Of a DNA stretch of 64,000 nt, positions 35,476 to 44,644 are shown piece by piece. Where the stretch lies: assembly GCA_018267705.1 (NCBI GenBank), contig JAFDXX010000016.1, forward strand, positions 1-64,000, in the 5' to 3' direction. Under the pieces are notes generated by a model that was given only the letters and a program-made list of their open reading frames with translations, was not told the origin of the DNA and did not search any database. Within the stretch, counting starts at the first letter, position 1; every line of letters starts with the position of its first letter. The translations under genes and the position numbers were made by a program. This DNA comes from Bacteroidota bacterium (GTDB lineage: Bacteria > Bacteroidota > Bacteroidia > Chitinophagales > Chitinophagaceae).

Positions 35476-35879
35476 AAATTTCCTTTTGCGGTATAGTTAG
35501 CATCTATTAACCAACCGGTATTATTTTTTATAATTTTTAAAACACTTGTTGTATTACTGAATGAATTACTGTATGTAATAATAGTAATGTTTGCACTAAT
35601 TTCTTCCACTTTTAAAATAGTTATAGAGGCCGTTTGTAATTGTTGTTTTTCTGTATTATTTTTTTGTTGATAGGCTTCTTTGAGTTTTGTAAAAATAGAA
35701 TCGTTGGTTGCATTGTGCAGCAAATAAAAATTGGCTTTATCAAAATTTCCTTTCAAACAACCATCAATAAATTCTCGGCCTGCATCTATAGCGTTTTCGG
35801 CAGGTGTGTATGTTTTTTTATTGTTACAACTAATGCTTATTATTAATAAACAGCTAATTAAATACTTTTTTAATTGCAT
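35472..35879 (-). CDS. lipoprotein with a DUF4878-like fold
   Basis: This 135-residue lipoprotein begins MQLKKYLISCLLIISISC with lipobox ISISC and Cys18. The mature part (residues 30-135) resembles the NTF2-like DUF4878 proteins: a long helix with AREFIDGCLKGNFDKA-like sequence followed by beta-strands ending in GWLIDANYT. It is the first gene of an operon with crcB, ppa and the TauE-like gene. No function is known. A -7 box lies only 4 nt before its ATG. Confidence 0.72.
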   Translation of the reverse strand: MQLKKYLISCLLIISISCNNKKTYTPAENAIDAGREFIDGCLKGNFDKANFYLLHNATNDSIFTKLKEAYQQKNNTEKQQLQTASITILKVEEISANITIITYSNSFSNTTSVLKIIKNNTGWLIDANYTAKGNL

Positions 35880-35883
35880 ACGG

Positions 35884-35891
35884 CAAATGTA
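35884..35891 (-). promoter_or_regulatory. -7-like element just before the lipoprotein-crcB-ppa operon
   Basis: TACATTTG on the minus strand is an exact consensus match ending 4 nt before the ATG at 35879. If it is used, the operon transcript would start at about the start codon. No TTG was found at the -33 distance. Confidence 0.35.
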
Positions 35892-35895
35892 ATTT

Positions 35896-35930
35896 AAAAT
35901 AAAAGCTCCGTATTAAACGAAGCTTTATTT
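35896..35930 (-). terminator. intrinsic terminator after the outer-membrane receptor gene
   Basis: The stem AAAGCT/AGCTTT, extended inward by CG/CG after a mismatch, is followed on the minus strand by TTTTATTTT. It separates the receptor gene from the downstream lipoprotein operon. Confidence 0.7.
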
Positions 35931-35952
35931 TTTGTATTATGTGTATAAGGTG

Positions 35953-38634
35953 TTATTGTTGTTGTCCCATTCCGCCCATATCCATTCCGCCATTTTGATC
36001 TGCTTTATTGTTTTTGCGTTTAAATAAGTTAGGATCAAATTTACCAAAGCGATAGCTGAAGTTTAATCTTAATAATTGTGGGTCTCTATATCTTTCTGTG
36101 TATTGACTAAAGTTAAGAGCTTCAGAATAGGTTCTTGAATTAGTACGGAAAATATCATTCATACTTAATGTTAATGAACCGCTTTGTCCATTTTTCCATG
36201 TCCAATCTTTACGTAATGCAAGATCTACGTCAAAATATCTAGGTAATGTGTAACCTTGTGCCAAGGTTTGTGTATTGCCAAACATACCGCCACCGCGGCC
36301 ACCACCACCGCTTTGTGGTAATAATGTTTTTGTACGCCAATCTCCCGATACTTGAAAACTAAAACCTTTTCCTAATTTAATATTATTATTCATTTTAGCG
36401 TACATACTTACTAAAGAGTTGCTAATATTTCGGCCAGGAATGTTTGCATTAATTTGAGAGTTAAATAGGTTTATGTTAGCTGTTAAATCCCACCATTTAG
36501 TTACAGGCATTTTGTTGGTTAATTCTAAACCATAGCTGTAACCAATATTCGCATTAATGTAAGAGAAGAAATATGCACTATCACCTGTAATTTTATTTAC
36601 ATCTCGGTATGTATAACGTGTAATTAAATCTGTGTTATATTTAAAATAAGAGCTAACTAAGAAATTAGCATTACGTGCATAAGCGTAATTGTAATTTATT
36701 TCAAATGAATAAGTAAATTCCGGTTTCAATCCTGCATTGCCAATACTTATATTTTGTGGATCTGTATAATCAGGGAAAGGCATTAATTGAAAGAAATTGG
36801 GTCTGTTAATTCTTCTTGAATAATTTAATTGAAGGTCTTGTTTGTCGTTTATTTTATACGAAGCAAAAATGCTTGGGAATAAGCTTAATGGATATTTTAC
36901 ACTAAAGTTTACAGAATCTATACCTGCACTGTTTAATAGCGTACCGCTATAGTTAGAACTTTCTGCTCTTAAACCTAATTGAAAGCTAAATTTATTTACT
37001 TTAAAACTGTAAGTGCTGTAGGCTGCATAAACGGCATCAGTATATCTATATTTGCTACTTGCTACCGATGATTTATCGTATTTACCTGTAGTAGTATTAA
37101 AAATATATTGATCGTTAGTGTTTTTGTTATCTCTTATTGCTGCTCTTACACCTGCTTCAAATTTGGTATTATCATTTATAGGATTTGTATAATCAGACTG
37201 TGCAGTAAAATTGTGGCTATTACCATTTCCTACTGTTTGTTGTAAAAATGGATTTTGAGATAAAGTGTATGAATACGGTAAATAAGTATATGTACCAATA
37301 TTTGCATTGTTATCATTATTGCTGCTGTTGTAATTAAAATCGGCAGATAAATCATGTCCGTTTTTTTGGAAATTATGTTTGTAGCTTAATTGTCCTCCAA
37401 AATTTTGAAACATCATTGAACTATTGGTATTTACAAAGCTTTTTGATTTGTATATACTATTTACGGTTGAATCTATTGTTTGTGTTTGTATGTTATCAAA
37501 ATTACCTCTTACATAGTTGGCGGTAGCAGAAATTGTATTTCTGTTATCAACAAAATAATCTAATCCGCCACGTATAAATCTGAAAGATCCGTTATTGGTT
37601 CCGTCATTTTCATTATGTATAAAACTTGTAGGAGAGGAAGTGGTATTTCTATCAGTAAACCCTGTTGATATTGATTTACGTTGGTTGAAGTTTCCACTGG
37701 CAAAAAAGTTTACTTTTTCTTGTCTTAAATTAATATCGCCTCCTAAATTAAATTTTCCTCTTGCATCTAAGCCTGCTCTAATGCCACCGTTGTAACCTAC
37801 TCTTTTATTCTTTTTTAATATAATATTTAAAATACCTGCGTTGCCTCCGCTTGCATCGTATTTGGCAGATGGGTTGGTAATAATTTCAACTTTATCAATT
37901 ATATCTGCGGGTATTTGGTCAAGCGTCATGGTTGTTGGTCTTCCATCAACAAAAATAGTTGGTGTTGCATTTCTTAAGGTTACGTTTCCGTCAATATCTA
38001 CGCTAACAGATGGAATGCTTTTCATTACTTCTGTAGCTGTTTGTCCTGTACTTGTTAAGTTTTTATCTACATTAAAAACTTTTCTATCAATACCTAATTC
38101 CAGTTGTGGTTTAGAAGCAGTTACAGTTACTGTTCCTAAATCTGTTGCATCGGGTTCTAATTTAATATTTCCTAAATCTTTATCTAAGCCACTTATGGCT
38201 TGCCCCATTGCTCCCATATCGGTTCCACTTCCACTGCTATTGTTGTTTCCGCCTTGTGTCATTTTAAAATCAAAACGCACTTGTTTTTCTACGGGTTTAT
38301 AGCTAACGGCAGAAATTTTTAGTTTAAAATTTCCGGCAACAGGTAAATTTTCCAAACTAAAATCTCCGTTATTTTCAGTGATAACAGTTTTAAGTGTAGC
38401 TTGTTTTAATTGTTTGGTTACCGTATCGTATTTATTTCCAGTTAAAATAATGCTGGCACCCGGTATTCCTTTATTTGTTTTAGAATCAACCACTTTTCCG
38501 TAGAAATGGCCAATTGATGCATTGGCTCCACTTCTTCCTGCACCGTTGCCTTTATTACCATTTCCAGACATTTGTGCATTTGCGTAATGAATTGTGGTAG
38601 CTAAAAAAATAATTACTGTTAAAACTTTTTTCAT
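35953..38634 (-). CDS. TonB-dependent outer-membrane receptor (carboxypeptidase-regulatory-like plus plug plus beta-barrel)
   Basis: This 893-residue outer-membrane protein has a signal peptide, a Gly/Asn-rich stretch, a carboxypeptidase-regulatory-like domain (about residues 45-125), a plug domain (LELGIDRKVFNVDKNLTSTG and the region TIFVDGRPTTMTLDQIP), and a long beta-barrel of the outer-membrane beta-barrel protein family (PF14905-like). The C-terminus GGMDMGGMGQQQ is an unusual low-complexity extension beyond the barrel. No SusD follows. The substrate is unknown; these receptors often take metal or peptide ligands. Confidence 0.88.
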   Translation of the reverse strand: MKKVLTVIIFLATTIHYANAQMSGNGNKGNGAGRSGANASIGHFYGKVVDSKTNKGIPGASIILTGNKYDTVTKQLKQATLKTVITENNGDFSLENLPVAGNFKLKISAVSYKPVEKQVRFDFKMTQGGNNNSSGSGTDMGAMGQAISGLDKDLGNIKLEPDATDLGTVTVTASKPQLELGIDRKVFNVDKNLTSTGQTATEVMKSIPSVSVDIDGNVTLRNATPTIFVDGRPTTMTLDQIPADIIDKVEIITNPSAKYDASGGNAGILNIILKKNKRVGYNGGIRAGLDARGKFNLGGDINLRQEKVNFFASGNFNQRKSISTGFTDRNTTSSPTSFIHNENDGTNNGSFRFIRGGLDYFVDNRNTISATANYVRGNFDNIQTQTIDSTVNSIYKSKSFVNTNSSMMFQNFGGQLSYKHNFQKNGHDLSADFNYNSSNNDNNANIGTYTYLPYSYTLSQNPFLQQTVGNGNSHNFTAQSDYTNPINDNTKFEAGVRAAIRDNKNTNDQYIFNTTTGKYDKSSVASSKYRYTDAVYAAYSTYSFKVNKFSFQLGLRAESSNYSGTLLNSAGIDSVNFSVKYPLSLFPSIFASYKINDKQDLQLNYSRRINRPNFFQLMPFPDYTDPQNISIGNAGLKPEFTYSFEINYNYAYARNANFLVSSYFKYNTDLITRYTYRDVNKITGDSAYFFSYINANIGYSYGLELTNKMPVTKWWDLTANINLFNSQINANIPGRNISNSLVSMYAKMNNNIKLGKGFSFQVSGDWRTKTLLPQSGGGGRGGGMFGNTQTLAQGYTLPRYFDVDLALRKDWTWKNGQSGSLTLSMNDIFRTNSRTYSEALNFSQYTERYRDPQLLRLNFSYRFGKFDPNLFKRKNNKADQNGGMDMGGMGQQQ

Positions 38635-38861
38635 GTGTATGAGTTAATTTGATGGTGCAAATTTTATTTACAGCTTTTTATTACAAGGTTTAATAAATGT
38701 ATAAACGGTATTTTGTTGGTTTAAGTGGGTAAAAGTCGTTCAGGTTTGGGTAACTGCATCAGCTTTTCGGTTAATACATCTAATTAATCTGTAAAGTATT
38801 TATTTACAAATTTTGTTTTATAGATAAAAGCTTCAATAATCTCCTTTAAATATTTATTAAT

Positions 38862-38892
38862 AAAAAGCCTTCTCTATCATAGAGAAGGCTTT
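38862..38892 (-). terminator. intrinsic terminator after tRNA-His
   Basis: A 13-bp perfect stem AAAGCCTTCTCTA/TAGAGAAGGCTTT with a 3-nt loop is followed on the minus strand by TTTTTATT, 3-4 nt beyond the tRNA 3-prime end. Confidence 0.92.
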
Positions 38893-38895
38893 AAG

Positions 38896-38970
38896 GGAGA
38901 GCAATGGGTTTCGAACCCACGACCTACAGTGCCACAAACTGTCGCTCTAACCAACTGAGCTATGCCCTCC
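38896..38970 (-). tRNA. tRNA-His (anticodon GTG)
   Basis: The 75-nt sequence forms a full cloverleaf with the extra 5-prime G-1 encoded and discriminator C73, the identity pair of tRNA-His. The D-arm is GCTCAGTTGGTTAGAGC, the anticodon stem ACAGT/ACTGT holds loop TTGTGGC with anticodon GTG, and the T-arm is GTGGGTTCGAAACCCAT. The CCA end is not encoded. A promoter lies 15 nt upstream and a strong terminator follows, so it is a single-gene unit. Confidence 0.96.
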
Positions 38971-38985
38971 ATATTTAATGGGCAG

Positions 38986-39016
38986 CAAAAATAAGGTAAA
39001 AGAGTATTCAGGGCAA
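38986..39016 (-). promoter_or_regulatory. promoter of tRNA-His
   Basis: On the minus strand TTG (39016-39014) is separated by 20 nt from TATTTTTG (38993-38986). The tRNA begins 15 nt after the -7 box, the same geometry as the tRNA-Ala promoter. Confidence 0.75.
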
Positions 39017-39101
39017 TGTAAAGTATAAAAATATTCTTCAATCTTTTATCAAAAACCATGTTAAGATACATTATGTACATTTAAACAACGATTGTTTCCA
39101 T

Positions 39102-39109
39102 TATTTTTG
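39102..39109 (+). promoter_or_regulatory. -7-like element before the processing protease gene
   Basis: TATTTTTG matches TAnnTTTG and ends 10 nt before the ATG at 39120. No TTG was seen at the usual -33 distance. Confidence 0.38.
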
Positions 39110-39119
39110 AAAACTTGTT

Positions 39120-41270
39120 ATGCAAAAAATTGTAAAATTTATGAAGAGCCCTAAAGGAATATTAGTTGCAGCTATTGTATTATTTGGTAGTTTATTCTTT
39201 GCTTTTACTAATAGTAGAAACAATAACAATATAACTATTACACAAAAACAAAAACTATTATCAGAAGTTGGTAACCTATTAGAAAAACAACATTATAGTC
39301 CTAAAAAAATTGATGATAATTTTTCAAAAGAAATATTTAAAAAATATTTTGAAGAATTAGATGGCGATAAAACAATTTTCTTAAAATCAGATATTGAATC
39401 ACTCAAAAAATATGAAACTTATTTAGATGATGAAATTCATGGAGCAGATTTAAAATTCACTCCTGCCGTAAATATTATATATGATAAACGTATTGATGAA
39501 GCTATTACTATGTATAAAAGCATTTTAGCAAAACCTTTTGATTTTACAACTGATGAAACATTTATTACAGATAAAACCAAAATAAATTATCCCACTACCG
39601 ATGCTGAGCGTAAAGACAGATGGAGGAGAAAATTAAAATATATGGTTTTAGAAAGATATGCGGATTTAATAGAACAAAGAAGCAAAAGCAGTGTAGATAG
39701 TATCAAATCTAAAACTAATGAACAATTAGAAAAAGAAGCGAGAGATATAGTATTAAAAGGAAACAACAAATTATACGGAAGAATAAAAGTAAAGTTTACT
39801 GATGATGAACGTTTTAATACTTATATCAATGTTATTACTAATTTAATGGATCCGCATACAGATTATTTTCCACCCGTTGAAAAACGTGCTTTTGATGAAA
39901 GTTTAAATGGAAGCTTTTTTGGAATAGGTGCTCAATTACAAGAACAAGATGGCACAATTAAAATAGCCGCCATTATTACCGGTGGCCCTGCATGGAAAGA
40001 TGGACATTTAATGGTAAACGATATTATTCTAAAAGTTGCTCAGGGCAACGAACCTCCTGTTGATATTGCAGGATATGATATTACAGATGCCGTTAAATTA
40101 ATTCGTGGAGATAAAGGAACAGAAGTTAGATTAACCGTAAAAAAACAAGACGGAACAATAAAAATTATTTCATTAAAAAGAGATGAAATTGTACAAGACG
40201 AAGGTTTTGCAAGGAGTGTTATAGTAAACAATGGTAACGATAAAATTGGCTATATATATTTACCCGATTTTTATTTTAATTACGAAAATATAAATGGACA
40301 CAGATGCTCTGAAGATGTAGCAAAAGAAGTAGAAAAACTTAAAGCAGAAAATGTAAAAGGCATTGTGTTAGACCTGCGGTTTAATGGCGGCGGAGGATTA
40401 TATGAAGTAGTACAAATGGTAGGAATGTTTGTAGGCAAAGGTCCTGTAGTACAAGTAAGAGATAAAGAAGGAAAAGTGCAAGTACTTGAAGCCAGAGATA
40501 ATAAAATTATTTATGATGGCCCATTAGCAGTTATGGTAAATGAAGGCAGTGCAAGTGCCAGCGAAATTTTTGCAGCTGCAATTCAAGATTATAAAAGAGG
40601 TTTAATTATTGGCAGCACATCTACATACGGAAAAGGAACTGTTCAAAAAAATGTATCACTTGGTAAACCTATCGATTTTTATTCTGGTCGTACAGAATTC
40701 GGTGCTGTAAAATTAACCTTCCAAAAATTTTATAGAGTGAATGGAGGTTCTACACAATTACGCGGAGTAAAATCAGATGTAATTATTCCTGATATTTATG
40801 AGTATCAAAAGTTTCGTGAAAAAGATAACCCATCTGCTTTACCATGGGATGAAATTGCTAAAGCATCTATTGCAAAATGGAATGGAAATGTAAATCTTGA
40901 AACAATTACAAAACAAGAAAACGAAAGATTAAGCACAGATAATACATTTAAATCAATAGATAAAGATGCATTATGGATTAGCAAAAATGCAGAAACACCC
41001 ATTAATTTAAATCTTGAAAAATATCAACAACAACAAAAAGAATTAAAAGCTACTGCAGAACGTTTAAATAGTTTATTAAAACTAAAAAATGAAATGGATG
41101 TTCAGGTAATGAATGAAGACAAAGACAAATTTTATAACAACCCCGATAAAATTAAAGGAGAACGTTATTTAGCATGGTTAAAAGATAAAAAAACAGATTT
41201 ATACTTAAACCAAGCAGCAAGAATTGTTAGCGAAATGATACATGCACAAGTGCAAACAGTTGCTAAATAA
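39120..41270 (+). CDS. C-terminal processing peptidase (S41, Prc/CtpA-like)
   Basis: This periplasmic serine protease degrades or trims proteins at their C-termini. It has an N-terminal hydrophobic anchor (residues 14-30), a PDZ domain (about 250-340), the S41 catalytic domain with serine in NEGSASASEIF near residue 477 and lysine in STYGKGTVQ near residue 503, and a C-terminal extension (DUF3340-like) of about 130 residues. At 716 residues it resembles the long Prc type more than the short CtpA. It stands alone before the polysaccharide locus. Confidence 0.92.
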   Translation: MQKIVKFMKSPKGILVAAIVLFGSLFFAFTNSRNNNNITITQKQKLLSEVGNLLEKQHYSPKKIDDNFSKEIFKKYFEELDGDKTIFLKSDIESLKKYETYLDDEIHGADLKFTPAVNIIYDKRIDEAITMYKSILAKPFDFTTDETFITDKTKINYPTTDAERKDRWRRKLKYMVLERYADLIEQRSKSSVDSIKSKTNEQLEKEARDIVLKGNNKLYGRIKVKFTDDERFNTYINVITNLMDPHTDYFPPVEKRAFDESLNGSFFGIGAQLQEQDGTIKIAAIITGGPAWKDGHLMVNDIILKVAQGNEPPVDIAGYDITDAVKLIRGDKGTEVRLTVKKQDGTIKIISLKRDEIVQDEGFARSVIVNNGNDKIGYIYLPDFYFNYENINGHRCSEDVAKEVEKLKAENVKGIVLDLRFNGGGGLYEVVQMVGMFVGKGPVVQVRDKEGKVQVLEARDNKIIYDGPLAVMVNEGSASASEIFAAAIQDYKRGLIIGSTSTYGKGTVQKNVSLGKPIDFYSGRTEFGAVKLTFQKFYRVNGGSTQLRGVKSDVIIPDIYEYQKFREKDNPSALPWDEIAKASIAKWNGNVNLETITKQENERLSTDNTFKSIDKDALWISKNAETPINLNLEKYQQQQKELKATAERLNSLLKLKNEMDVQVMNEDKDKFYNNPDKIKGERYLAWLKDKKTDLYLNQAARIVSEMIHAQVQTVAK

Positions 41271-41343
41271 ATTTCTTGCTATACATAAGATTTTCCACAA
41301 GTTCTCTACATATTTCTTTATAAGCAACTTAATGATTGAATTA

Positions 41344-41377
41344 TTGATATTAAGACCCTTGTTTTAATATAATTTTG
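41344..41377 (+). promoter_or_regulatory. promoter of the polysaccharide locus
   Basis: TTG (41344-41346) and TAATTTTG (41370-41377) are separated by 23 nt, the upper end of the accepted range. The first gene of the locus starts 28 nt downstream at 41406. It may drive the export genes and the whole downstream cluster. Confidence 0.6.
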
Positions 41378-41405
41378 AAGCAAGTGTTTTAATTACTTAC
41401 CCATT

Positions 41406-42191
41406 ATGCAAATACTAATAAAACGGAACTCCGTTATTGTAGTGCAACTATACTTGCTTATAGCTATACTAAGTTCTTCATGTGCAAGCACAAAAAATTT
41501 TACATATTTTAATGACTTACCCTCATCAGGCCCGGTTATACAATTAGATACTTTGCAAATGAAAACTTATGCCATTCAAAAAGATGATATCATTGAAATG
41601 AAAATATCCGGCAAAAGTGATGCAACTGCTAATGATTTTAATTTAAAAAGCGGAGGCTTTGCTTTAGGGCAAGGTGCAATACCACAATATTTAGTTGATG
41701 CCAATGGAGAAATAAATGTGTATTTAATAGGAAAAGTAAAGGTAGATGGCTTAACAATAGATCAAATAGCCGATAAAGTAACCAAACTACTAACACCGTA
41801 TTTAATAGAACCCATCGTAAATCTACGAATACTCAATTTCAGATTTACAGTATTAGGAGAAGTAAAAGCACCGGGAACTTTTGCAGTACCCAACGAAAAA
41901 ATTTCTGTATTACAAGCAATAGGCTATGCAGGAGATATGAATTATTTTTCTAATAGAACAAATGTAAAAATTATAAGAGACAGTAGCGGAGTAAGGCAAG
42001 TTGGTTTTCTAGATTTTTCATCAAAAAAAGTTCTAAACTCTCCGTTCTATTATTTGCAAAGAAACGATGTGCTTTATGTAGAAACAAATACACGATACAG
42101 ACAAACCGGCGATACCTATAACAGAGCAGGACTATTAGTAGGAATATTAAGTAGTGGAATAGCAGCTTTGGCAATACTAATAAGACGATAA
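41406..42191 (+). CDS. Wza-like polysaccharide export lipoprotein
   Basis: This outer-membrane or periplasmic lipoprotein carries exported polysaccharide across the outer membrane. The lipobox LSSSC has Cys26. A poly_export domain (YAIQKDDIIEMKISG onward) is followed by a SLBB-type domain containing FTVLGEVKAPGTF near residue 146. The C-terminus has a hydrophobic segment GLLVGILSSGIAALAIL (about residues 243-259) that would lie in the membrane. It is the first gene of the locus, 13 nt before the Wzc-like gene. Confidence 0.9.
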   Translation: MQILIKRNSVIVVQLYLLIAILSSSCASTKNFTYFNDLPSSGPVIQLDTLQMKTYAIQKDDIIEMKISGKSDATANDFNLKSGGFALGQGAIPQYLVDANGEINVYLIGKVKVDGLTIDQIADKVTKLLTPYLIEPIVNLRILNFRFTVLGEVKAPGTFAVPNEKISVLQAIGYAGDMNYFSNRTNVKIIRDSSGVRQVGFLDFSSKKVLNSPFYYLQRNDVLYVETNTRYRQTGDTYNRAGLLVGILSSGIAALAILIRR

Positions 42192-42204
42192 ACTAATTTG
42201 TTTA

Positions 42205-44577
42205 ATGAGTTATCCTTTAGGCATACAAGAACAAGAAACTTCAATACAGCAACCCATTTCTGCCGGCAATACTTTCGACGTAAAAAAAATTGCTTACAAA
42301 GTTGTGGGTGTTTTGCCTTGGATAATTATTGGCCTATTCTTAGCTACTATTGCCGTAAAATTATATTTACGTTATACACCAACCGAAAATAAAATAGCAG
42401 CTTACTTATTAATTAAAAAAGAAGATGAAGCCAATGTAGATTATAAAGTTTTAAAAGAATTAGGCGTTGTTCAATCTGTAAATGACATACTCAATCAAAT
42501 TGATATATTAAAATCTTATACTTTATTAGAACGAGTTGTAGATTCTTTAAAACTAAACATTCACATACGACAACAAGGGCGTGTAACTAAAAGCCAATTA
42601 TACGGAGATGATGTTCCCTTCACATTTAAAATAGCACAAGAAAACGAAAAATTTTCTCCGCGTTCTTATCAGTTACATTTATCAAGAGATGGATACTCTA
42701 TTCAAGGATTTGATATTAATAAAACATTTAAATGGGGAGATACTTTAGATATTGAATACGGAAAATTAGTATTAGAACGAAACCCACAAGTTAAAATAAG
42801 TTCAGAACCCTATTTATTAGATTTTAATACAAAACACAATGAAGCCGGAGATTTACGAGCCTCTTTAAAAGTAGAACTAACAAACGATAAAGGCGGGGGT
42901 ATTGTAGAAATATCTATGCAAGATCAATTACCAGACAGAGCTGTTGAAATACTAAACACACTTATAAGAACTTTTAACAGTGCAGACCTTGCCGATAAAA
43001 ATGTAGTTACATTTAAAACCGTACAATTCTTAAGCGATAGAATAGATTCTGTAAATAAAGAACTACAAAAAATTGAAGCCGCTGCTGAAGAGTTTAAGAA
43101 AAATAATCGCATTACAGATATTAGCGTACAAGGCGGTATTTTTCAAAACCAGGCAATGAATATTGATGGGCAACGCGTAAAAGAATATACACAATATAAA
43201 GTATTAGAAGCTTTAGAAAATTACATGAGCAATTTTAAAGGAACAAACGAAGTTATTCCTTCATCAATGGGTATTACAGAACAGGCTTTACTTTCATTAA
43301 TATTACAACACAATAATTTAGTTGCAGAAAAACAAAATCTAGAAAAAATAAGTGCAGCTTCAGACCCTCATTTATTAGATAAAACAAAACAAATATTTGA
43401 TTTAAGAGAAAATATTTTACGCAATATTCGAATCTTAAAAAAAGCATTTGCCCAAACCGTTGCAGATTTAGAAACGAATTATAATTCTCTTGAATCTAAA
43501 ATTGGAGGCCTACCCGAAAAAGAAAGGATATTACTTAGTTTAAAAAGGTTGGCAAGTGTAAAAGAAGAATTGTACGTTTATTTATTAAAGAAAAAAGAAG
43601 AAACACAATTATTATTAGCATCAAGTATAAACAATACAAGAGTAATTGATTATGCAACAGATTTAGGTCCGGTAAAACCTAATAAAAGCCAAATAAAATT
43701 ATTAGCTTATCTTATAGGCATTGTTGTTCCCGCAGGTATTTTCATATTAAAAGATTTTTTAAATAATAAAATAACTGCTAAAAACGAAATAGAAGTAATA
43801 CCAGTACCTATTGTTGGAGAACTCTCTTCTTTAAAAAGAAAGAAATCATATTTGGTTGATATAAAAAGCAAAAATCCTATTGCCGAACAATTTAGATTAT
43901 TACGCACCAATTTATATTTTGCAGCACCAAATAAGCAAATAAAAACCATTATGGTTTCATCTTTTATGAGTGGTGAGGGCAAAAGTTTTATATCACTCAA
44001 CTTAGCCAATGCATTATCGGTTACAGGTGCAAAAACCATTATTTTAGAATTTGATTTACGCAATCCGAATTTTAGCAAGGCTATACAGGTTAATAATGAT
44101 GCAGGACTTTCAAATTATTTATCTTCTTACGATGTAAGCCTGCACGATGTAATACAGAATGTTGATGAAATGAATAATGCTGCTATCATTACCGCAGGCC
44201 CAATTCCTCCCAACCCTGCAGAACTATTATTAAACAGCCGAACAACTGATCTGTTTAATTATCTAAAAACAAATTATGATTATATTATAATTGATACAGC
44301 ACCGGTTGGGTTGGTTACAGATGCTTTATTACTTGAAAAATACGCAGACCTTACCTTGTTTGTTGTAAGACATAGATTTACTTTAAAAGCAATACTTCCA
44401 TATATAGAAAAAATGAGTTTCGATAAAAAATTCAGGCAAATGGGTTTAGTGGTAAATGGAATTAAGAAAGATGGAAGCTATGGTTTTAGTTTTGGTTTCG
44501 GATATAGTTATAGTAAATATATATCAGAGAAAAAGAAAAATTTATTAGCAAGGTTTACCTCGCTATTTAAAGCGTAA
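42205..44577 (+). CDS. Wzc-like polysaccharide co-polymerase with tyrosine-kinase domain
   Basis: This inner-membrane protein controls chain length and assembly of the export channel. A Wzz-type domain with two transmembrane helices (about residues 35-55 and 500-520) frames a long coiled-coil periplasmic part. The BY-kinase domain (about 560-790) has Walker A SGEGKSFISLNLA near 590, Walker A-prime LEFDLRNP where the first Asp of the DxD pair is Glu, and Walker B YIIIDTAPVGLVTDA. The C-terminus carries four tyrosines in GSYGFSFGFGYSYSKY, the probable autophosphorylation cluster. Confidence 0.92.
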   Translation: MSYPLGIQEQETSIQQPISAGNTFDVKKIAYKVVGVLPWIIIGLFLATIAVKLYLRYTPTENKIAAYLLIKKEDEANVDYKVLKELGVVQSVNDILNQIDILKSYTLLERVVDSLKLNIHIRQQGRVTKSQLYGDDVPFTFKIAQENEKFSPRSYQLHLSRDGYSIQGFDINKTFKWGDTLDIEYGKLVLERNPQVKISSEPYLLDFNTKHNEAGDLRASLKVELTNDKGGGIVEISMQDQLPDRAVEILNTLIRTFNSADLADKNVVTFKTVQFLSDRIDSVNKELQKIEAAAEEFKKNNRITDISVQGGIFQNQAMNIDGQRVKEYTQYKVLEALENYMSNFKGTNEVIPSSMGITEQALLSLILQHNNLVAEKQNLEKISAASDPHLLDKTKQIFDLRENILRNIRILKKAFAQTVADLETNYNSLESKIGGLPEKERILLSLKRLASVKEELYVYLLKKKEETQLLLASSINNTRVIDYATDLGPVKPNKSQIKLLAYLIGIVVPAGIFILKDFLNNKITAKNEIEVIPVPIVGELSSLKRKKSYLVDIKSKNPIAEQFRLLRTNLYFAAPNKQIKTIMVSSFMSGEGKSFISLNLANALSVTGAKTIILEFDLRNPNFSKAIQVNNDAGLSNYLSSYDVSLHDVIQNVDEMNNAAIITAGPIPPNPAELLLNSRTTDLFNYLKTNYDYIIIDTAPVGLVTDALLLEKYADLTLFVVRHRFTLKAILPYIEKMSFDKKFRQMGLVVNGIKKDGSYGFSFGFGYSYSKYISEKKKNLLARFTSLFKA

Positions 44578-44603
44578 AGTGGGTATAATAATTTATATTT
44601 TAA

Positions 44604-44644
44604 GTTACCGCTTCCCTTGCTTGTGAGTAACATGGCGGAGCTGT
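44604..44644 (+). promoter_or_regulatory. GC-rich leader segment with overlapping stems and an ops-like motif
   Basis: In an AT-rich spacer before the UpxY gene, GTTAC (44604-44608) can pair with GTAAC (44627-44631), or CCGC (44608-44611) with GCGG (44635-44638); the two stems exclude each other. The segment ends with GGCGGAGCTGT, which resembles the E. coli ops element GGCGGTAGCGT recognised by RfaH, a NusG paralogue. The function is inferred only from similarity and position. Confidence 0.35.

Noticed and set aside
35880..35952. Possible fluoride riboswitch upstream of the crcB operon.
   Set aside because: The space is filled by a terminator and a -7 box; no conserved fluoride riboswitch core could be found.
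37841..38302. A 153-codon plus-strand frame opposite the TonB-dependent receptor.
   Set aside because: Antisense shadow of the plug domain; no independent support.
38877..39080. A 67-codon minus-strand frame overlapping tRNA-His.
   Set aside because: It covers the tRNA and its terminator, and the C-terminal residues are a translation of tRNA sequence.
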